Of a stretch of DNA of 5,973 nucleotides, positions 1-5,934 are shown one piece after another. Position 1 is the first letter of the stretch. Every line of letters begins with the position of its first letter. The notes beneath the pieces were generated by a model that saw only the letters and a program-made list of their open reading frames with translations, was not told the DNA's origin and ran no database searches. This DNA comes from Paracoccaceae bacterium. Lineage in GTDB: Bacteria; Pseudomonadota; Alphaproteobacteria; Rhodobacterales; Rhodobacteraceae. Both the position numbers and the translations under genes were made by a program. The stretch lies in the NCBI GenBank assembly GCA_003512825.1, contig DOOI01000069.1, positions 1-5,973 of the forward strand, read 5' to 3'.

Positions 1-338
1 GCCAGATCGGCAAAGCGCGCGCGTGCTGCGACATGACGGGCGATATCCGCCATTTGCGAGACACCTGCATCGGTGGACCACCGCACGCCACTTCGTTCGA
101 GGCGGGCCTTGACCTGGGCTTCGATCTCATTGGCTTTGGTTTCAGCGCGCGCGATTGTTTCTTGCAAGATCAAGGCATTTGCGCCGGCATAATAATATCC
201 GGTCTGTGTGCGATCGACGCCCAAGCACAGCACATCGAGATGCGCGTCATGCGTGCGCGCCAGAATTTCGGCTTGATCGAGGGTCGCGGGGATGAGGGCG
301 GGATCGGTCAGCACGGTCAGTATGGTTTTGTAGCTCAT
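1..338 (-). CDS. Universal stress protein (UspA family), 3' end outside window
   Basis: Translating the minus strand from the ATG at 338-336 gives 112 codons open to the left edge, starting MSYKTILTVLTDPALIPATL. The opening beta strand (residues 3-11) ending in Asp12, the second strand DAHLDVLCLGVD and the YYYAGANALILQE segment fit the N-terminal Usp domain found in rhodobacterial proteins encoded next to cco operons. The nucleotide-binding glycine motif of Usp domains would lie further on, so ATP binding cannot be judged; the full protein may be a two-domain Usp of about 280 residues, but that is inference. The start is supported by a GGAGGA Shine-Dalgarno at 346-351, 7 bases upstream. It is transcribed divergently from ccoN, and the FNR box at 401-414 is placed to activate it under low oxygen. 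Its exact role is unknown; Usp proteins act in the cytoplasm in stress or energy-limited survival. Confidence 0.85.
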   Translation of the reverse strand, partial: MSYKTILTVLTDPALIPATLDQAEILARTHDAHLDVLCLGVDRTQTGYYYAGANALILQETIARAETKANEIEAQVKARLERSGVRWSTDAGVSQMADIARHVAARARFADL

Positions 339-372
339 GATCGGTCTCCTCCGAGAAAAGGCTTCTGAGGAG

Positions 373-378
373 AGTTTA
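373..378 (-). promoter_or_regulatory. Predicted -10 element of the usp promoter
   Basis: Read on the minus strand this is TAAACT, matching 4 of 6 bases of TATAAT. It ends 6 bases before the start point (366) predicted from FNR box 1. The resulting leader is about 28 bases and contains the usp ribosome binding site. The call rests on spacing to the FNR box and is inference. Confidence 0.5.
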
Positions 379-400
379 CAAACCCGAGGCGCATTCCGCT

Positions 401-414
401 TTGACACGCGTCAA
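401..414 (-). promoter_or_regulatory. FNR/Anr-type box 1, placed for the usp promoter
   Basis: The sequence TTGACACGCGTCAA is a perfect 14-base palindrome fitting the FNR consensus TTGAT-N4-ATCAA with one symmetrical change in each half (TTGAC/GTCAA). On the minus strand its centre (407.5) would be at -41.5 for a start at 366. A -10-like hexamer TAAACT (373-378, minus strand) then falls exactly at -12 to -7. This is the geometry of a class II FNR-activated promoter, so it most likely drives the universal stress gene. It could also help ccoN, since it lies on about the same helix face as box 2, 32 bases away. FNR, FnrL or Anr is the likely regulator; the site cannot tell them apart. Confidence 0.85.
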
Positions 415-432
415 GCCCGCAGGCCGCTTCGC

Positions 433-446
433 TTGATGCAGATCAA
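433..446 (+). promoter_or_regulatory. FNR/Anr-type box 2, placed for the ccoNOQP promoter
   Basis: TTGATGCAGATCAA matches the FNR consensus TTGAT-N4-ATCAA in all ten conserved positions. Its centre at 439.5 gives a class II start at about 481 on the plus strand, leaving a leader of about 61 bases before ccoN. The -10 region expected at 469-474 is CATCAC, only 3 of 6 matches to TATAAT, which suits a promoter that depends on its activator. FNR-type control of cbb3 oxidase operons is well established in alphaproteobacteria, so low oxygen should induce this operon. Confidence 0.9.
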
Positions 447-541
447 GGAAGCTTTTTGCGCCGCAGCGCATCACATCGCCAGTCTAAAACACGCCGCAGG
501 CTTAACTCGAATCATGCGGACCAGAGACGAAGGGACGACAA

Positions 542-2143
542 ATGTTTAACTATATCAAGCTGATAGTGCTCGGCTTGGTGGCGGTCATGGCCATGATCGC
601 GGCCAACTATGGGCGCGATTTGGCCTATCAGGTAAACGCGATCACCGTCGCGCTTGCTGCCATCATCACATTTATTTTCGTGCTGCGCCGTACAGGAGAG
701 CCGGAAATACCCACCGATCAGACCCGATATCTGGACGGTGTCGTGCGCGCAGGCGTCATTGCGACAGCCGCTTGGGGCGTTGTGGGCTTTCTTGTGGGTG
801 TGATCATCGCCTTCCAGTTGGCCTTTCCGGTGCTCAACTTTGAGTGGGCGGAGGGCTACCTCAACTTTGGCAAGCTGCGGCCGCTGCACACGTCGGCAGT
901 GATTTTCGCCTTCGGGGGGAACGCGCTGATCGCAACCTCACTTTATGTGGTGCAACGCACGTCGGCGGCGCGGCTATGGGGTGGCAATCTCGCTTGGTTC
1001 GTCTTCTGGGGATATCAATTGGTGATCGTTCTGGCGGCAACGGGCTATCTGCTGGGGGCAACCCAGTCGAAAGAATATGCCGAACCGGAATGGTATGTGG
1101 ATATCTGGCTGACCATCGTTTGGGTCGCTTATCTTGCGGTCTTCATGGGCACGCTGATGAAGCGCCGTGAGCCGCATATCTATGTGGCCAACTGGTTCTA
1201 CCTGTCCTTCATCCTGACTGTGGCGCTCTTGCACCTGTTCAACAACCTGTCGATCCCGGTGTCGATCTATGGCTCCAAGTCGGTGCAGGTGTTCTCGGGG
1301 GTTCAAGATGCCATGACGCAGTGGTGGTATGGCCACAATGCGGTGGGCTTCTTCCTGACGGCGGGCTTCCTTGGGATGATGTATTACTTCGTGCCCAAAC
1401 AGGCTGAGCGCCCGGTCTTTTCTTACAAGCTGTCGATCATTCACTTTTGGGCCCTGATCTTCATCTATATCTGGGCAGGCCCCCACCACCTTCATTACAC
1501 CGCATTGCCGGACTGGGCCTCGACCCTTGGCATGGTGTTCTCGATCGTGCTCTGGATGCCGTCTTGGGGGGGGATGATCAACGGTTTGATGACGCTCTCG
1601 GGCGCATGGGACAAGCTTCGCACTGATCCGATCATTCGGATGATGGTGATTTCCGTTGGCTTCTACGGCATGTCCACCTTTGAAGGTCCGATGATGTCGA
1701 TCCGGGCGGTGAACTCGCTGTCGCACTATACGGACTGGACCATTGGTCACGTCCATTCCGGCGCCCTTGGCTGGAACGGCATGATCACCTTCGGCGCGCT
1801 CTATTTCCTCGTGCCGAAACTCTGGAACCGTGAGCGGCTTTATTCGCTCTCGCTCGTGAGCTGGCACTTCTGGCTCGCCACGATTGGCATCATTCTCTAC
1901 GCCGCCTCCATGTGGGTGACGGGGATCATGGAAGGCCTGATGTGGCGTGAAGTGGATGCAAACGGCTTCCTCGTGAACTCCTTCGCCGACACTGTGGCGG
2001 CCAAGTTCCCGATGTATGTCGTGCGCGGCACAGGCGGCCTCATGTTCCTCACCGGCGCATTGATCATGTGCTACAACCTCTGGATGACCGTTCGTGCCGC
2101 GCCCCGCGTGGAATCCGCGAACAATGCGGTCCCGGCTGAATAA
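542..2143 (+). CDS. ccoN: cbb3-type cytochrome c oxidase subunit I (CcoN)
   Basis: This is the catalytic, membrane-embedded subunit of the high-affinity cbb3 oxidase, which reduces O2 to water and pumps protons. The 533-residue protein is hydrophobic throughout and carries the expected ligands: His116 (in LRPLHTSAV) and His405 for low-spin heme b, His403 (in IGHVHSG) for heme b3, and His265, His315 and His316 (YGHN and GPHH motifs) for CuB. Tyr309, six residues before His315, matches the Tyr that is cross-linked to a CuB His in the Pseudomonas stutzeri enzyme. The N-terminus is about 55-60 residues longer than in that enzyme and contains two likely membrane helices; this is usual for alphaproteobacterial CcoN of about 530 residues. 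An AGGGA Shine-Dalgarno at 531-535 supports the start. It is first in the ccoNOQP operon, 14 bases before ccoO, and probably under FNR control. Confidence 0.98.
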   Translation: MFNYIKLIVLGLVAVMAMIAANYGRDLAYQVNAITVALAAIITFIFVLRRTGEPEIPTDQTRYLDGVVRAGVIATAAWGVVGFLVGVIIAFQLAFPVLNFEWAEGYLNFGKLRPLHTSAVIFAFGGNALIATSLYVVQRTSAARLWGGNLAWFVFWGYQLVIVLAATGYLLGATQSKEYAEPEWYVDIWLTIVWVAYLAVFMGTLMKRREPHIYVANWFYLSFILTVALLHLFNNLSIPVSIYGSKSVQVFSGVQDAMTQWWYGHNAVGFFLTAGFLGMMYYFVPKQAERPVFSYKLSIIHFWALIFIYIWAGPHHLHYTALPDWASTLGMVFSIVLWMPSWGGMINGLMTLSGAWDKLRTDPIIRMMVISVGFYGMSTFEGPMMSIRAVNSLSHYTDWTIGHVHSGALGWNGMITFGALYFLVPKLWNRERLYSLSLVSWHFWLATIGIILYAASMWVTGIMEGLMWREVDANGFLVNSFADTVAAKFPMYVVRGTGGLMFLTGALIMCYNLWMTVRAAPRVESANNAVPAE

Positions 2144-2149
2144 GGAGGA
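2143..2149 (+). promoter_or_regulatory. Ribosome binding site of ccoO
   Basis: AGGAGGA begins on the last base of the ccoN stop codon and lies 8 bases before the ccoO ATG. The near-perfect anti-16S match inside a 14-base gap fixes the ccoO start and suggests coupled, strong translation. Confidence 0.8.
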
Positions 2150-2157
2150 CCCAGAAA

Positions 2158-2886
2158 ATGGCAATTCTCGACAAACACGCAATCCTCGAGAAAAACGTCA
2201 CGCTGTTGGCAATCTTTGCCTTCCTCGTGGTGACAATCGGGGGCATCGTTCAGATCGCACCGCTTTTCTGGCTGGAAAACACCATCGAGGATGTGGAGGG
2301 CATGCGGCCCTACACGCCCCTCGAATTGACCGGGCGCGACATCTATGTCCGCGAAGGCTGCTACGTCTGTCATAGCCAGATGATCCGTCCGATGCGCGAT
2401 GAGGTGGAGCGCTATGGCCACTACAGCCTCGCGGCGGAGAGCCAGTATGACCATCCGTTCCAATGGGGCTCCAAGCGGACCGGGCCAGACCTCGCCCGCG
2501 TGGGTGGCCGCTATTCGGATGAGTGGCATGTGGACCACCTGCGGAGCCCGCAATCGGTGGTGCCGGAATCGGTGATGCCGAAATATGGCTTCCTCGAAGA
2601 CCGGATGATCGACGGCAAGTATATCCAGGACGTGATGGCAACGCACCGTCTTGTAGGGGTGCCTTACTCCGAAGAGATGCTGGAGAACGCGAAAGCCGAC
2701 TTCGCCGCACAGGCCGACCCGGATGCCGATACCGACGGCCTTCTGGAACGCTACGGCGACAAGGTGCAAATCCGCAACTTTGATGGCCAAGCGGGCATAT
2801 CGGAGGCTGATGCGCTCATCGCTTACCTGCAAATGCTCGGGACGCTGGTAGATTTCTCTACCTTCACGCCTGACGCGAGCCGCTGA
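2158..2886 (+). CDS. ccoO: cbb3-type cytochrome c oxidase subunit II (CcoO, monoheme cytochrome c)
   Basis: CcoO is the membrane-anchored monoheme cytochrome c subunit that passes electrons from CcoP to the heme b of CcoN. The 242-residue protein has one N-terminal membrane anchor (about residues 14-36). A periplasmic domain follows, with a single heme c motif CYVCH (Cys68, Cys71, His72) in the family signature [12 protein letters not shown]. Met140, in VPESVMP, is the likely second axial heme ligand. Length is in the family's usual range of 200-250. No cleavable signal peptide is expected: the anchor stays, and the heme is attached on the periplasmic side. The gene lies 14 bases after ccoN and 9 bases before ccoQ, all on one strand. 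Nothing looks truncated. Confidence 0.98.
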   Translation: MAILDKHAILEKNVTLLAIFAFLVVTIGGIVQIAPLFWLENTIEDVEGMRPYTPLELTGRDIYVREGCYVCHSQMIRPMRDEVERYGHYSLAAESQYDHPFQWGSKRTGPDLARVGGRYSDEWHVDHLRSPQSVVPESVMPKYGFLEDRMIDGKYIQDVMATHRLVGVPYSEEMLENAKADFAAQADPDADTDGLLERYGDKVQIRNFDGQAGISEADALIAYLQMLGTLVDFSTFTPDASR

Positions 2887-2890
2887 GGAG
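2885..2890 (+). promoter_or_regulatory. Ribosome binding site that decides the ccoQ start
   Basis: GAGGAG overlaps the TGA stop of ccoO and lies 5 bases before the ATG at 2896. An in-frame GTG at 2890 would overlap this site and have no Shine-Dalgarno of its own, so ATG 2896 is the better start. Confidence 0.7.
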
Positions 2891-2895
2891 TGATC

Positions 2896-3087
2896 ATGGA
2901 AACCTATTCCCTTCTCCGCGAATTCGCCGACAGCTGGATGTTACTCGCGCTCTTTGCCTTCTTTGTTGGGGTGGTGCTCTTCGTGCTCCGTCCCGGCTCC
3001 TCGAAGGTATATCGCGACGTGGCTGACATCCCGTTCCGTCATGACGACAAGCCCGCCCCGGTCGGGCGCGACGCAAAGGAGGCCTGA
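2896..3087 (+). CDS. ccoQ: cbb3-type cytochrome oxidase small subunit (CcoQ/FixQ)
   Basis: CcoQ is a small membrane protein of the cbb3 oxidase. In other bacteria it stabilises the complex, especially its interaction with CcoP, and is not itself catalytic. The 63-residue product METYSLLREFADSW... has one membrane helix at about residues 14-33, followed by RPGSSKVYRDVADIPFRHDD and a charged cytoplasmic tail. This is the usual CcoQ pattern, in which a basic and polar stretch ending in an 'IPF' motif follows the helix. Its place between ccoO and ccoP is diagnostic. It starts 9 bases after the ccoO stop and ends 3 bases before the ccoP ATG. The GTG at 2890 would add two residues but is less likely. 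Confidence 0.93.
   Translation: METYSLLREFADSWMLLALFAFFVGVVLFVLRPGSSKVYRDVADIPFRHDDKPAPVGRDAKEA
3075..3082 (+). promoter_or_regulatory. Ribosome binding site of ccoP inside the ccoQ 3' end
   Basis: AAAGGAGG lies within the last codons of ccoQ, 8 bases before the ccoP ATG. The strong match and the 3-base gap between the genes suggest that ccoQ and ccoP are translated together. Confidence 0.75.
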
Positions 3088-3090
3088 GAC

Positions 3091-3975
3091 ATGGCTAAGC
3101 GACCCATCAAGAAAGAAGATGTGCCAACAACTGGCCATTCCTGGGACGGTATTCAGGAATTCGATAATCCGATGCCACGCTGGTGGCTGTGGACGTTCTA
3201 TGCCTGTATCGTTTGGGCCATCGGCTATACGATCGCCTATCCGGCGTGGCCCGGCATCAGCAGCGCGACTGCAGGCTACCTTGGGTTCTCGACCCGTGGG
3301 CAGGTTGCCGAAGCGATTGCCGAAGTTGAAACCAAGCTGGCACCGATGAACGACAAGCTGGCCTCGGTCGAGCTTGCCTCCATCGCCTCGGATGAAGAGC
3401 TGAAAAGCTATGCGATTTCATCCGGTGCGGCTGTGTTCAAAACCTGGTGCGCGCAGTGCCACGGCTCGGGCGCGGCCGGGGCCAAGGGCTACCCGAACCT
3501 GCTGGATGACGATTGGCTTTGGGGTGGCGATATGGAAGCGATCCATTACACCATCACGCATGGCATTCGGAACACCGACAGCGATGAGGCCCGTGCGACA
3601 GAGATGCCTGCATTCGGCCGTGATGAATTGCTGGAAAAACCGCAGCTTGAGGCCGTGGTCAACTACGTGATGTCTCTGTCGGGCACGCCACAAGATGCTG
3701 GCAAAGTCGAAGAGGGCGCTGTTGTCTTCGCCGATAACTGTGCGTCTTGCCATGGGGACCAAGGCGAAGGCATGCGAGACTTGGGAGCGCCAAAGCTCTC
3801 GGATGCGATCTGGCTCTTTGGCGGCGATTATGCGGCGCTGATGGAAACCGTGACCAACTCCCGTGCAGGCGTAATGCCGGCCTGGAGCCGCGATTTCCGC
3901 CCGGCCCAAGGCCTGTCAGAAGCGCAGATTCGCGCTGTGGCAACCTATGTCCACGCTCTGGGCGGCGGCGAATAA
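3091..3975 (+). CDS. ccoP: cbb3-type cytochrome c oxidase subunit III (CcoP, diheme cytochrome c)
   Basis: CcoP is the diheme cytochrome c subunit that takes electrons from soluble or membrane cytochrome c and passes them to CcoO. The 294-residue protein starts with a cytoplasmic segment holding the family signature GHSWDGIQEFDNPMPRWW (residues 15-32). One membrane helix follows (about 31-53), then two periplasmic cytochrome c domains. Heme motifs are CAQCH (Cys120, Cys123, His124) and CASCH (Cys217, Cys220, His221); likely axial Met ligands are Met172 (TEMPAF) and Met262 (VMPAW). Length and order match typical CcoP of about 290 residues. It is last in the operon and is followed 28 bases later by an intrinsic terminator. 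No assembly gene (ccoG, ccoH, ccoI, ccoS) follows on this strand within the window. Confidence 0.98.
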   Translation: MAKRPIKKEDVPTTGHSWDGIQEFDNPMPRWWLWTFYACIVWAIGYTIAYPAWPGISSATAGYLGFSTRGQVAEAIAEVETKLAPMNDKLASVELASIASDEELKSYAISSGAAVFKTWCAQCHGSGAAGAKGYPNLLDDDWLWGGDMEAIHYTITHGIRNTDSDEARATEMPAFGRDELLEKPQLEAVVNYVMSLSGTPQDAGKVEEGAVVFADNCASCHGDQGEGMRDLGAPKLSDAIWLFGGDYAALMETVTNSRAGVMPAWSRDFRPAQGLSEAQIRAVATYVHALGGGE

Positions 3976-4003
3976 CCCGCTGCTGTCTTGCGGGACACAC
4001 TGC

Positions 4004-4031
4004 AAAGAGCGGGCTTTGGCCCGCTCTTTTT
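4004..4031 (+). terminator. Intrinsic terminator of the ccoNOQP operon
   Basis: A perfect 11-base stem (AAAGAGCGGGC at 4004-4014 with GCCCGCTCTTT at 4019-4029) encloses the four-base loop TTTG. The transcript ends in a run of five T (4027-4031), three of them in the stem. It begins 28 bases after the ccoP stop. The A-rich foot on the other arm means it could also stop leftward transcription, though the leftward genes have their own hairpins nearer by. Confidence 0.92.
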
Positions 4032-4067
4032 CATTTGCGCGGCAATCTCTGGCTGGAGCGCCGTCCT

Positions 4068-4081
4068 TTGACCCAGATCAA
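4068..4081 (+). promoter_or_regulatory. FNR/Anr-type box 3 with no rightward gene after it
   Basis: TTGACCCAGATCAA fits TTGAT-N4-ATCAA with one mismatch in ten conserved positions. Its centre (4074.5) predicts a class II start at 4116, and a -10-like CATGAT (4 of 6 matches) falls exactly at -12 to -7. The site lies 37 bases after the ccoP terminator, so it is not needed for ccoNOQP. On the plus strand no gene follows in the window; the next genes are antisense. In related bacteria ccoGHIS commonly follows ccoP and can have its own FNR site, so this may be that promoter left behind. Alternatives are a small RNA promoter or a repressing site for the leftward transcript. Confidence 0.75.
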
Positions 4082-4103
4082 AGCCACCCCCGCCAAACAC
4101 AGA

Positions 4104-4109
4104 CATGAT
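4104..4109 (+). promoter_or_regulatory. Predicted -10 element of the orphan FNR promoter
   Basis: CATGAT matches TATAAT at 4 of 6 positions. It sits at -12 to -7 relative to the start (4116) that FNR box 3 predicts for a class II promoter. The agreement of box and hexamer makes a working rightward promoter plausible; this is inferred from spacing alone. Confidence 0.45.
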
Positions 4110-4195
4110 CAACTCATAAGACACGAATCGGGCCTCCCGCTCGCTCAGGTCTACGGTCGCCGCGTGCTCCTTCCCTTACGGGGCGGCCGGAGAAA

Positions 4196-4217
4196 CCGGA
4201 GGAGGTTACTCCCCCGG
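4196..4217 (-). terminator. Second hairpin after hpaH, possible back-up terminator
   Basis: In leftward RNA this forms a nine-pair stem (one G-U pair) with the four-base loop UAAC, followed by UUUCUCC. It lies directly downstream of the 4222-4269 hairpin, separated only by TTTT. The U-run is short and interrupted, so termination here would be weaker than at the ccoP terminator. In rightward RNA the same stem has an A-C mismatch and no U-run. Confidence 0.45.
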
Positions 4218-4269
4218 AAAAGGTGTCGATCTTCCGTCCTGTTCGCGCGTTTCCTGGAAGATCGACACC
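4218..4269 (-). terminator. Terminator-like hairpin of the leftward hpa genes
   Basis: A perfect 14-base inverted repeat, GGTGTCGATCTTCC at 4222-4235 and its complement at 4256-4269, encloses a 20-base loop. Read leftward it starts 25 bases after the hpaH stop and is followed by TTTT (4221-4218), which is the layout of an intrinsic terminator. The long loop and the short T-run are not ideal. A mobile-element remnant or a protein-binding palindrome are other options. Confidence 0.6.
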
Positions 4270-4294
4270 AAACCCGGCCCCGCCTCCCTGAAAC

Positions 4295-5092
4295 TCAACC
4301 AAACCGGATCGAAACCTCGCCAAAGGCACCAAAGTCTGCATCAATTTCACAGCCCGGCGGGCATTCGACCGGGCGAATGAATGAGCCCGACAAAATCACC
4401 TGCCCGGCTGCAATCTGCTGCCCGTATTGCTCCATGCGCCGCGCGAGCCATACCACCGACTCCACGGGATCATTGAGCACACCCGCCCCAAGCCCTGTCT
4501 CCTCAACCGCGCCATCACGGGTCACAATCGCGCCTACCCAGCGAAGGTCAAACGCCTCAGGCGCATGGCGTGCTGTGCCCATCACGATGCCTGCATTGGC
4601 GGCATTGTCTGAAATCGTGTCGACAATGACCCGTGCCTGCCCTGTTTCCGGGTCCACCCGCGTCACCCGCGTGTCCAAAATCTCCAAAGCAGGCGCCACA
4701 TATTCGGTGGCCGCCAGGACCGAGTCCCGCGTCACCGCGCCGCGCAAATCTGTCTTCATGACAAAGGCAATCTCTGCCTCCACGCGGGGTTGAATAAACC
4801 GCCCCTTGGGCACCACGGCGCCGCTCGCAAAATGCATGTCCTCCATCAATACGCCCGAATCCGGGGTGTCGATGTTGAGCGCATATTGCATAGCCTTCGA
4901 GGTCAGCCCGATCTTCCAGCCCGTCACCCGGTGCCCCGCCGCGCAGCGCCGGCGGATCAAGGCCGCCTGCACCGCATAGGCCTCATCCATGGTCATGCCG
5001 GGATAGGCGCGCGACAAAAGCCCGGTCTGCTGGCCCGTGCGTTCTGCCTGCCACAGCGCCTCCGCCGCGCTCTCAATCTCGCCGGGCGTCAT
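4295..5092 (-). CDS. hpaH: 2-oxo-hept-4-ene-1,7-dioate hydratase (HpaH type)
   Basis: The enzyme adds water to 2-oxo-hept-4-ene-1,7-dioate in the homoprotocatechuate meta-cleavage pathway of 4-hydroxyphenylacetate breakdown, giving the substrate of the HpaI aldolase. The 265-residue protein closely resembles Escherichia coli HpaH from memory: GWKIGLTSKAMQ (Lys60), RFIQPRVEAEIAFV, PALEILDTR and VDTISDNAANAG are all present. Likely Mg2+ ligands are Glu105, Glu107 and Glu137, with Lys60 as an active-site residue. Length is normal and the protein is cytoplasmic. The ATG overlaps the stop of the upstream gene (ATGA), and a GGAGGA Shine-Dalgarno at 5099-5104 supports it. Related 2-oxopent-4-enoate hydratases of other meta-cleavage pathways share the fold, but the VDTISDNAANAG segment and the neighbour favour HpaH. 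Confidence 0.9.
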   Translation of the reverse strand: MTPGEIESAAEALWQAERTGQQTGLLSRAYPGMTMDEAYAVQAALIRRRCAAGHRVTGWKIGLTSKAMQYALNIDTPDSGVLMEDMHFASGAVVPKGRFIQPRVEAEIAFVMKTDLRGAVTRDSVLAATEYVAPALEILDTRVTRVDPETGQARVIVDTISDNAANAGIVMGTARHAPEAFDLRWVGAIVTRDGAVEETGLGAGVLNDPVESVVWLARRMEQYGQQIAAGQVILSGSFIRPVECPPGCEIDADFGAFGEVSIRFG

Positions 5093-5934
5093 CTCTCGTC
5101 CTCCACCGTGTTGATCAAAGTGCCAATACCCTCGGCCTCAACCTCTACAATATCCCCCGGCACCAAATAACGTGGTGGATCAAACCGGGCTCCGGCCCCT
5201 GTCGGAGTGCCCGTTACGATGATGTCACCGGGCTCCAAGGTGGTGAATGTCGAGATATAGGCAATCTGCTCTGCGACCGGAAACAGCATCCGTCCCGTGC
5301 GATCATCTTGCCGCAACTCTCCATTCACCCGCGTTTGCAATCGAATATCCACAATCTGATCCGGGTCGTTGAAAGGTACAATCCACGGCCCGATTGCCCC
5401 GGAACGATCCCAATTTTTGCCCTGCGTCACATTGAACTTCGCATGCCGCACCCAGTCTCGCAGGGTGCCCTCATTGCACATGGTCAGCGCCGCGATATGC
5501 GAGAGCGCATCTGCACGCGCAATTCGCCGCCCACCTTTGCCAATCAAGACAGCAATTTCGCCTTCATAGTCGAGTTGTGGGCTCTCTGGCGGCCGGATCA
5601 AGGCCTGCCCATGCCCGGTGAAAGAACTGGCAAACCGTGGAAACAAGGACATATGCGGCGGCGCGTCCTGCCCATCCTTATATTCCGCATTCCGATCGGG
5701 AAAATTGACCCCGACGCAAAGGATCTTGCCGGGGTTCACCAGCGGCGGCTCATAGCTGAAATGTCCCTCTGCATGGGTAACGCCCCCCACCTCGAGCCGC
5801 GACAAAGCCTGTGCGGCGATCACCTCTTTCAACCCGTCAAACTCCGGATAGGCAGCACTCAAATCGCAAAACCCACCAGGCACAATCGCGCCCCAAAGCC
5901 GCAGGCCCTGAGTATTTATCGTGGCAAACCGCAT
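5089..5934 (-). CDS. Fumarylacetoacetase-fold protein, probable HpaG-type isomerase/decarboxylase
   Basis: This 281-residue cytoplasmic protein has the fumarylacetoacetase C-terminal fold over about residues 70-277. Visible motifs are GVNFPDRNAEY (75-85), LDYEGEIAVLIGKGG (121-135), CNEGTLRDW (153-161), NVTQGKNWDRSGAIGPW (168-184) and GDIIVTGTPTGAG (236-248). Likely metal ligands are Glu124, Glu126 and Glu155, with Lys173 in the active site. Its overlap with hpaH suggests the preceding step: decarboxylation and isomerisation of 5-oxopent-3-ene-1,2,5-tricarboxylate. It has one domain, while E. coli HpaG has two fused. Two positions depart from the general family: Arg81 stands where GxNYxxH has His, and Glu155 where Asp is usual. 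Other reactions (acylpyruvate hydrolase, oxaloacetate decarboxylase) are possible. The start has an AGAGGA site at 5939-5944, spaced only 4 bases, and the frame stays open to the right edge, so a longer N-terminus cannot be excluded. Confidence 0.85.
   Translation of the reverse strand: MRFATINTQGLRLWGAIVPGGFCDLSAAYPEFDGLKEVIAAQALSRLEVGGVTHAEGHFSYEPPLVNPGKILCVGVNFPDRNAEYKDGQDAPPHMSLFPRFASSFTGHGQALIRPPESPQLDYEGEIAVLIGKGGRRIARADALSHIAALTMCNEGTLRDWVRHAKFNVTQGKNWDRSGAIGPWIVPFNDPDQIVDIRLQTRVNGELRQDDRTGRMLFPVAEQIAYISTFTTLEPGDIIVTGTPTGAGARFDPPRYLVPGDIVEVEAEGIGTLINTVEDER
5099..5104 (-). promoter_or_regulatory. Ribosome binding site of hpaH at the ATGA overlap
   Basis: GGAGGA on the minus strand lies within the last codons of the upstream gene, 6 bases before the hpaH ATG (5092-5090). 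That ATG shares bases with the TGA stop (5091-5089) of the upstream gene. This arrangement indicates translational coupling and fixes the hpaH start. Confidence 0.75.

Larger units (their letters stand above)
3976..4294. other. Intergenic region between convergent ccoP and hpaH, no gene seen
   Basis: These 319 bases hold the ccoP terminator (4004-4031), an FNR-type promoter pointing right (4068-4116) and two hairpins (4196-4217 and 4222-4269). I find no convincing coding region: open frames here are short or are antisense extensions of the neighbours. The stretch 4117-4195 has no feature I can name. It is GC-rich and could be leftover leader sequence of a lost gene or part of a small RNA. I see no insertion-sequence ends or direct repeats that would mark a breakpoint. 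Confidence 0.7.

Noticed and set aside
337..549. Plus-strand open frame of 70 codons in the usp-ccoN intergenic region
   Set aside because: It covers both FNR boxes and the ccoN leader, has no clear ribosome binding site, and is antisense to the usp start.
974..2182. Minus-strand open frame of 402 codons opposite ccoN
   Set aside because: It is rich in His, Arg and Asp, as expected from the antisense of a membrane protein gene, and lies entirely against the well-supported ccoN.
2071..2832. Minus-strand open frame of 253 codons opposite ccoO
   Set aside because: It is antisense to ccoO, whose heme motif and operon place are certain, and it has no recognisable domain.
2890..2895. GTG start adding two residues to CcoQ
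   Set aside because: The GTG overlaps the GAGGAG ribosome binding site that is correctly spaced for the ATG at 2896.
4114..4350. Minus-strand open frame of 78 codons over the hpaH 3' end and intergenic region
   Set aside because: It overlaps hpaH out of frame, runs through both hairpins, and the Gly/Arg-rich product resembles nothing I know.
3747..4793. Long plus-strand open frame of 348 codons across the ccoP end and hpaH antisense
   Set aside because: It runs through the ccoP 3' end, the strong terminator and the antisense strand of hpaH, has an Arg/Pro/Ser-rich composition typical of an off-frame reading, and has no family resemblance.
5113..5120. TTGATCAA palindrome as a further FNR site
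   Set aside because: It lacks the four-base spacer between half-sites required for FNR and lies inside the coding region near the 3' end of the fumarylacetoacetase-fold gene.
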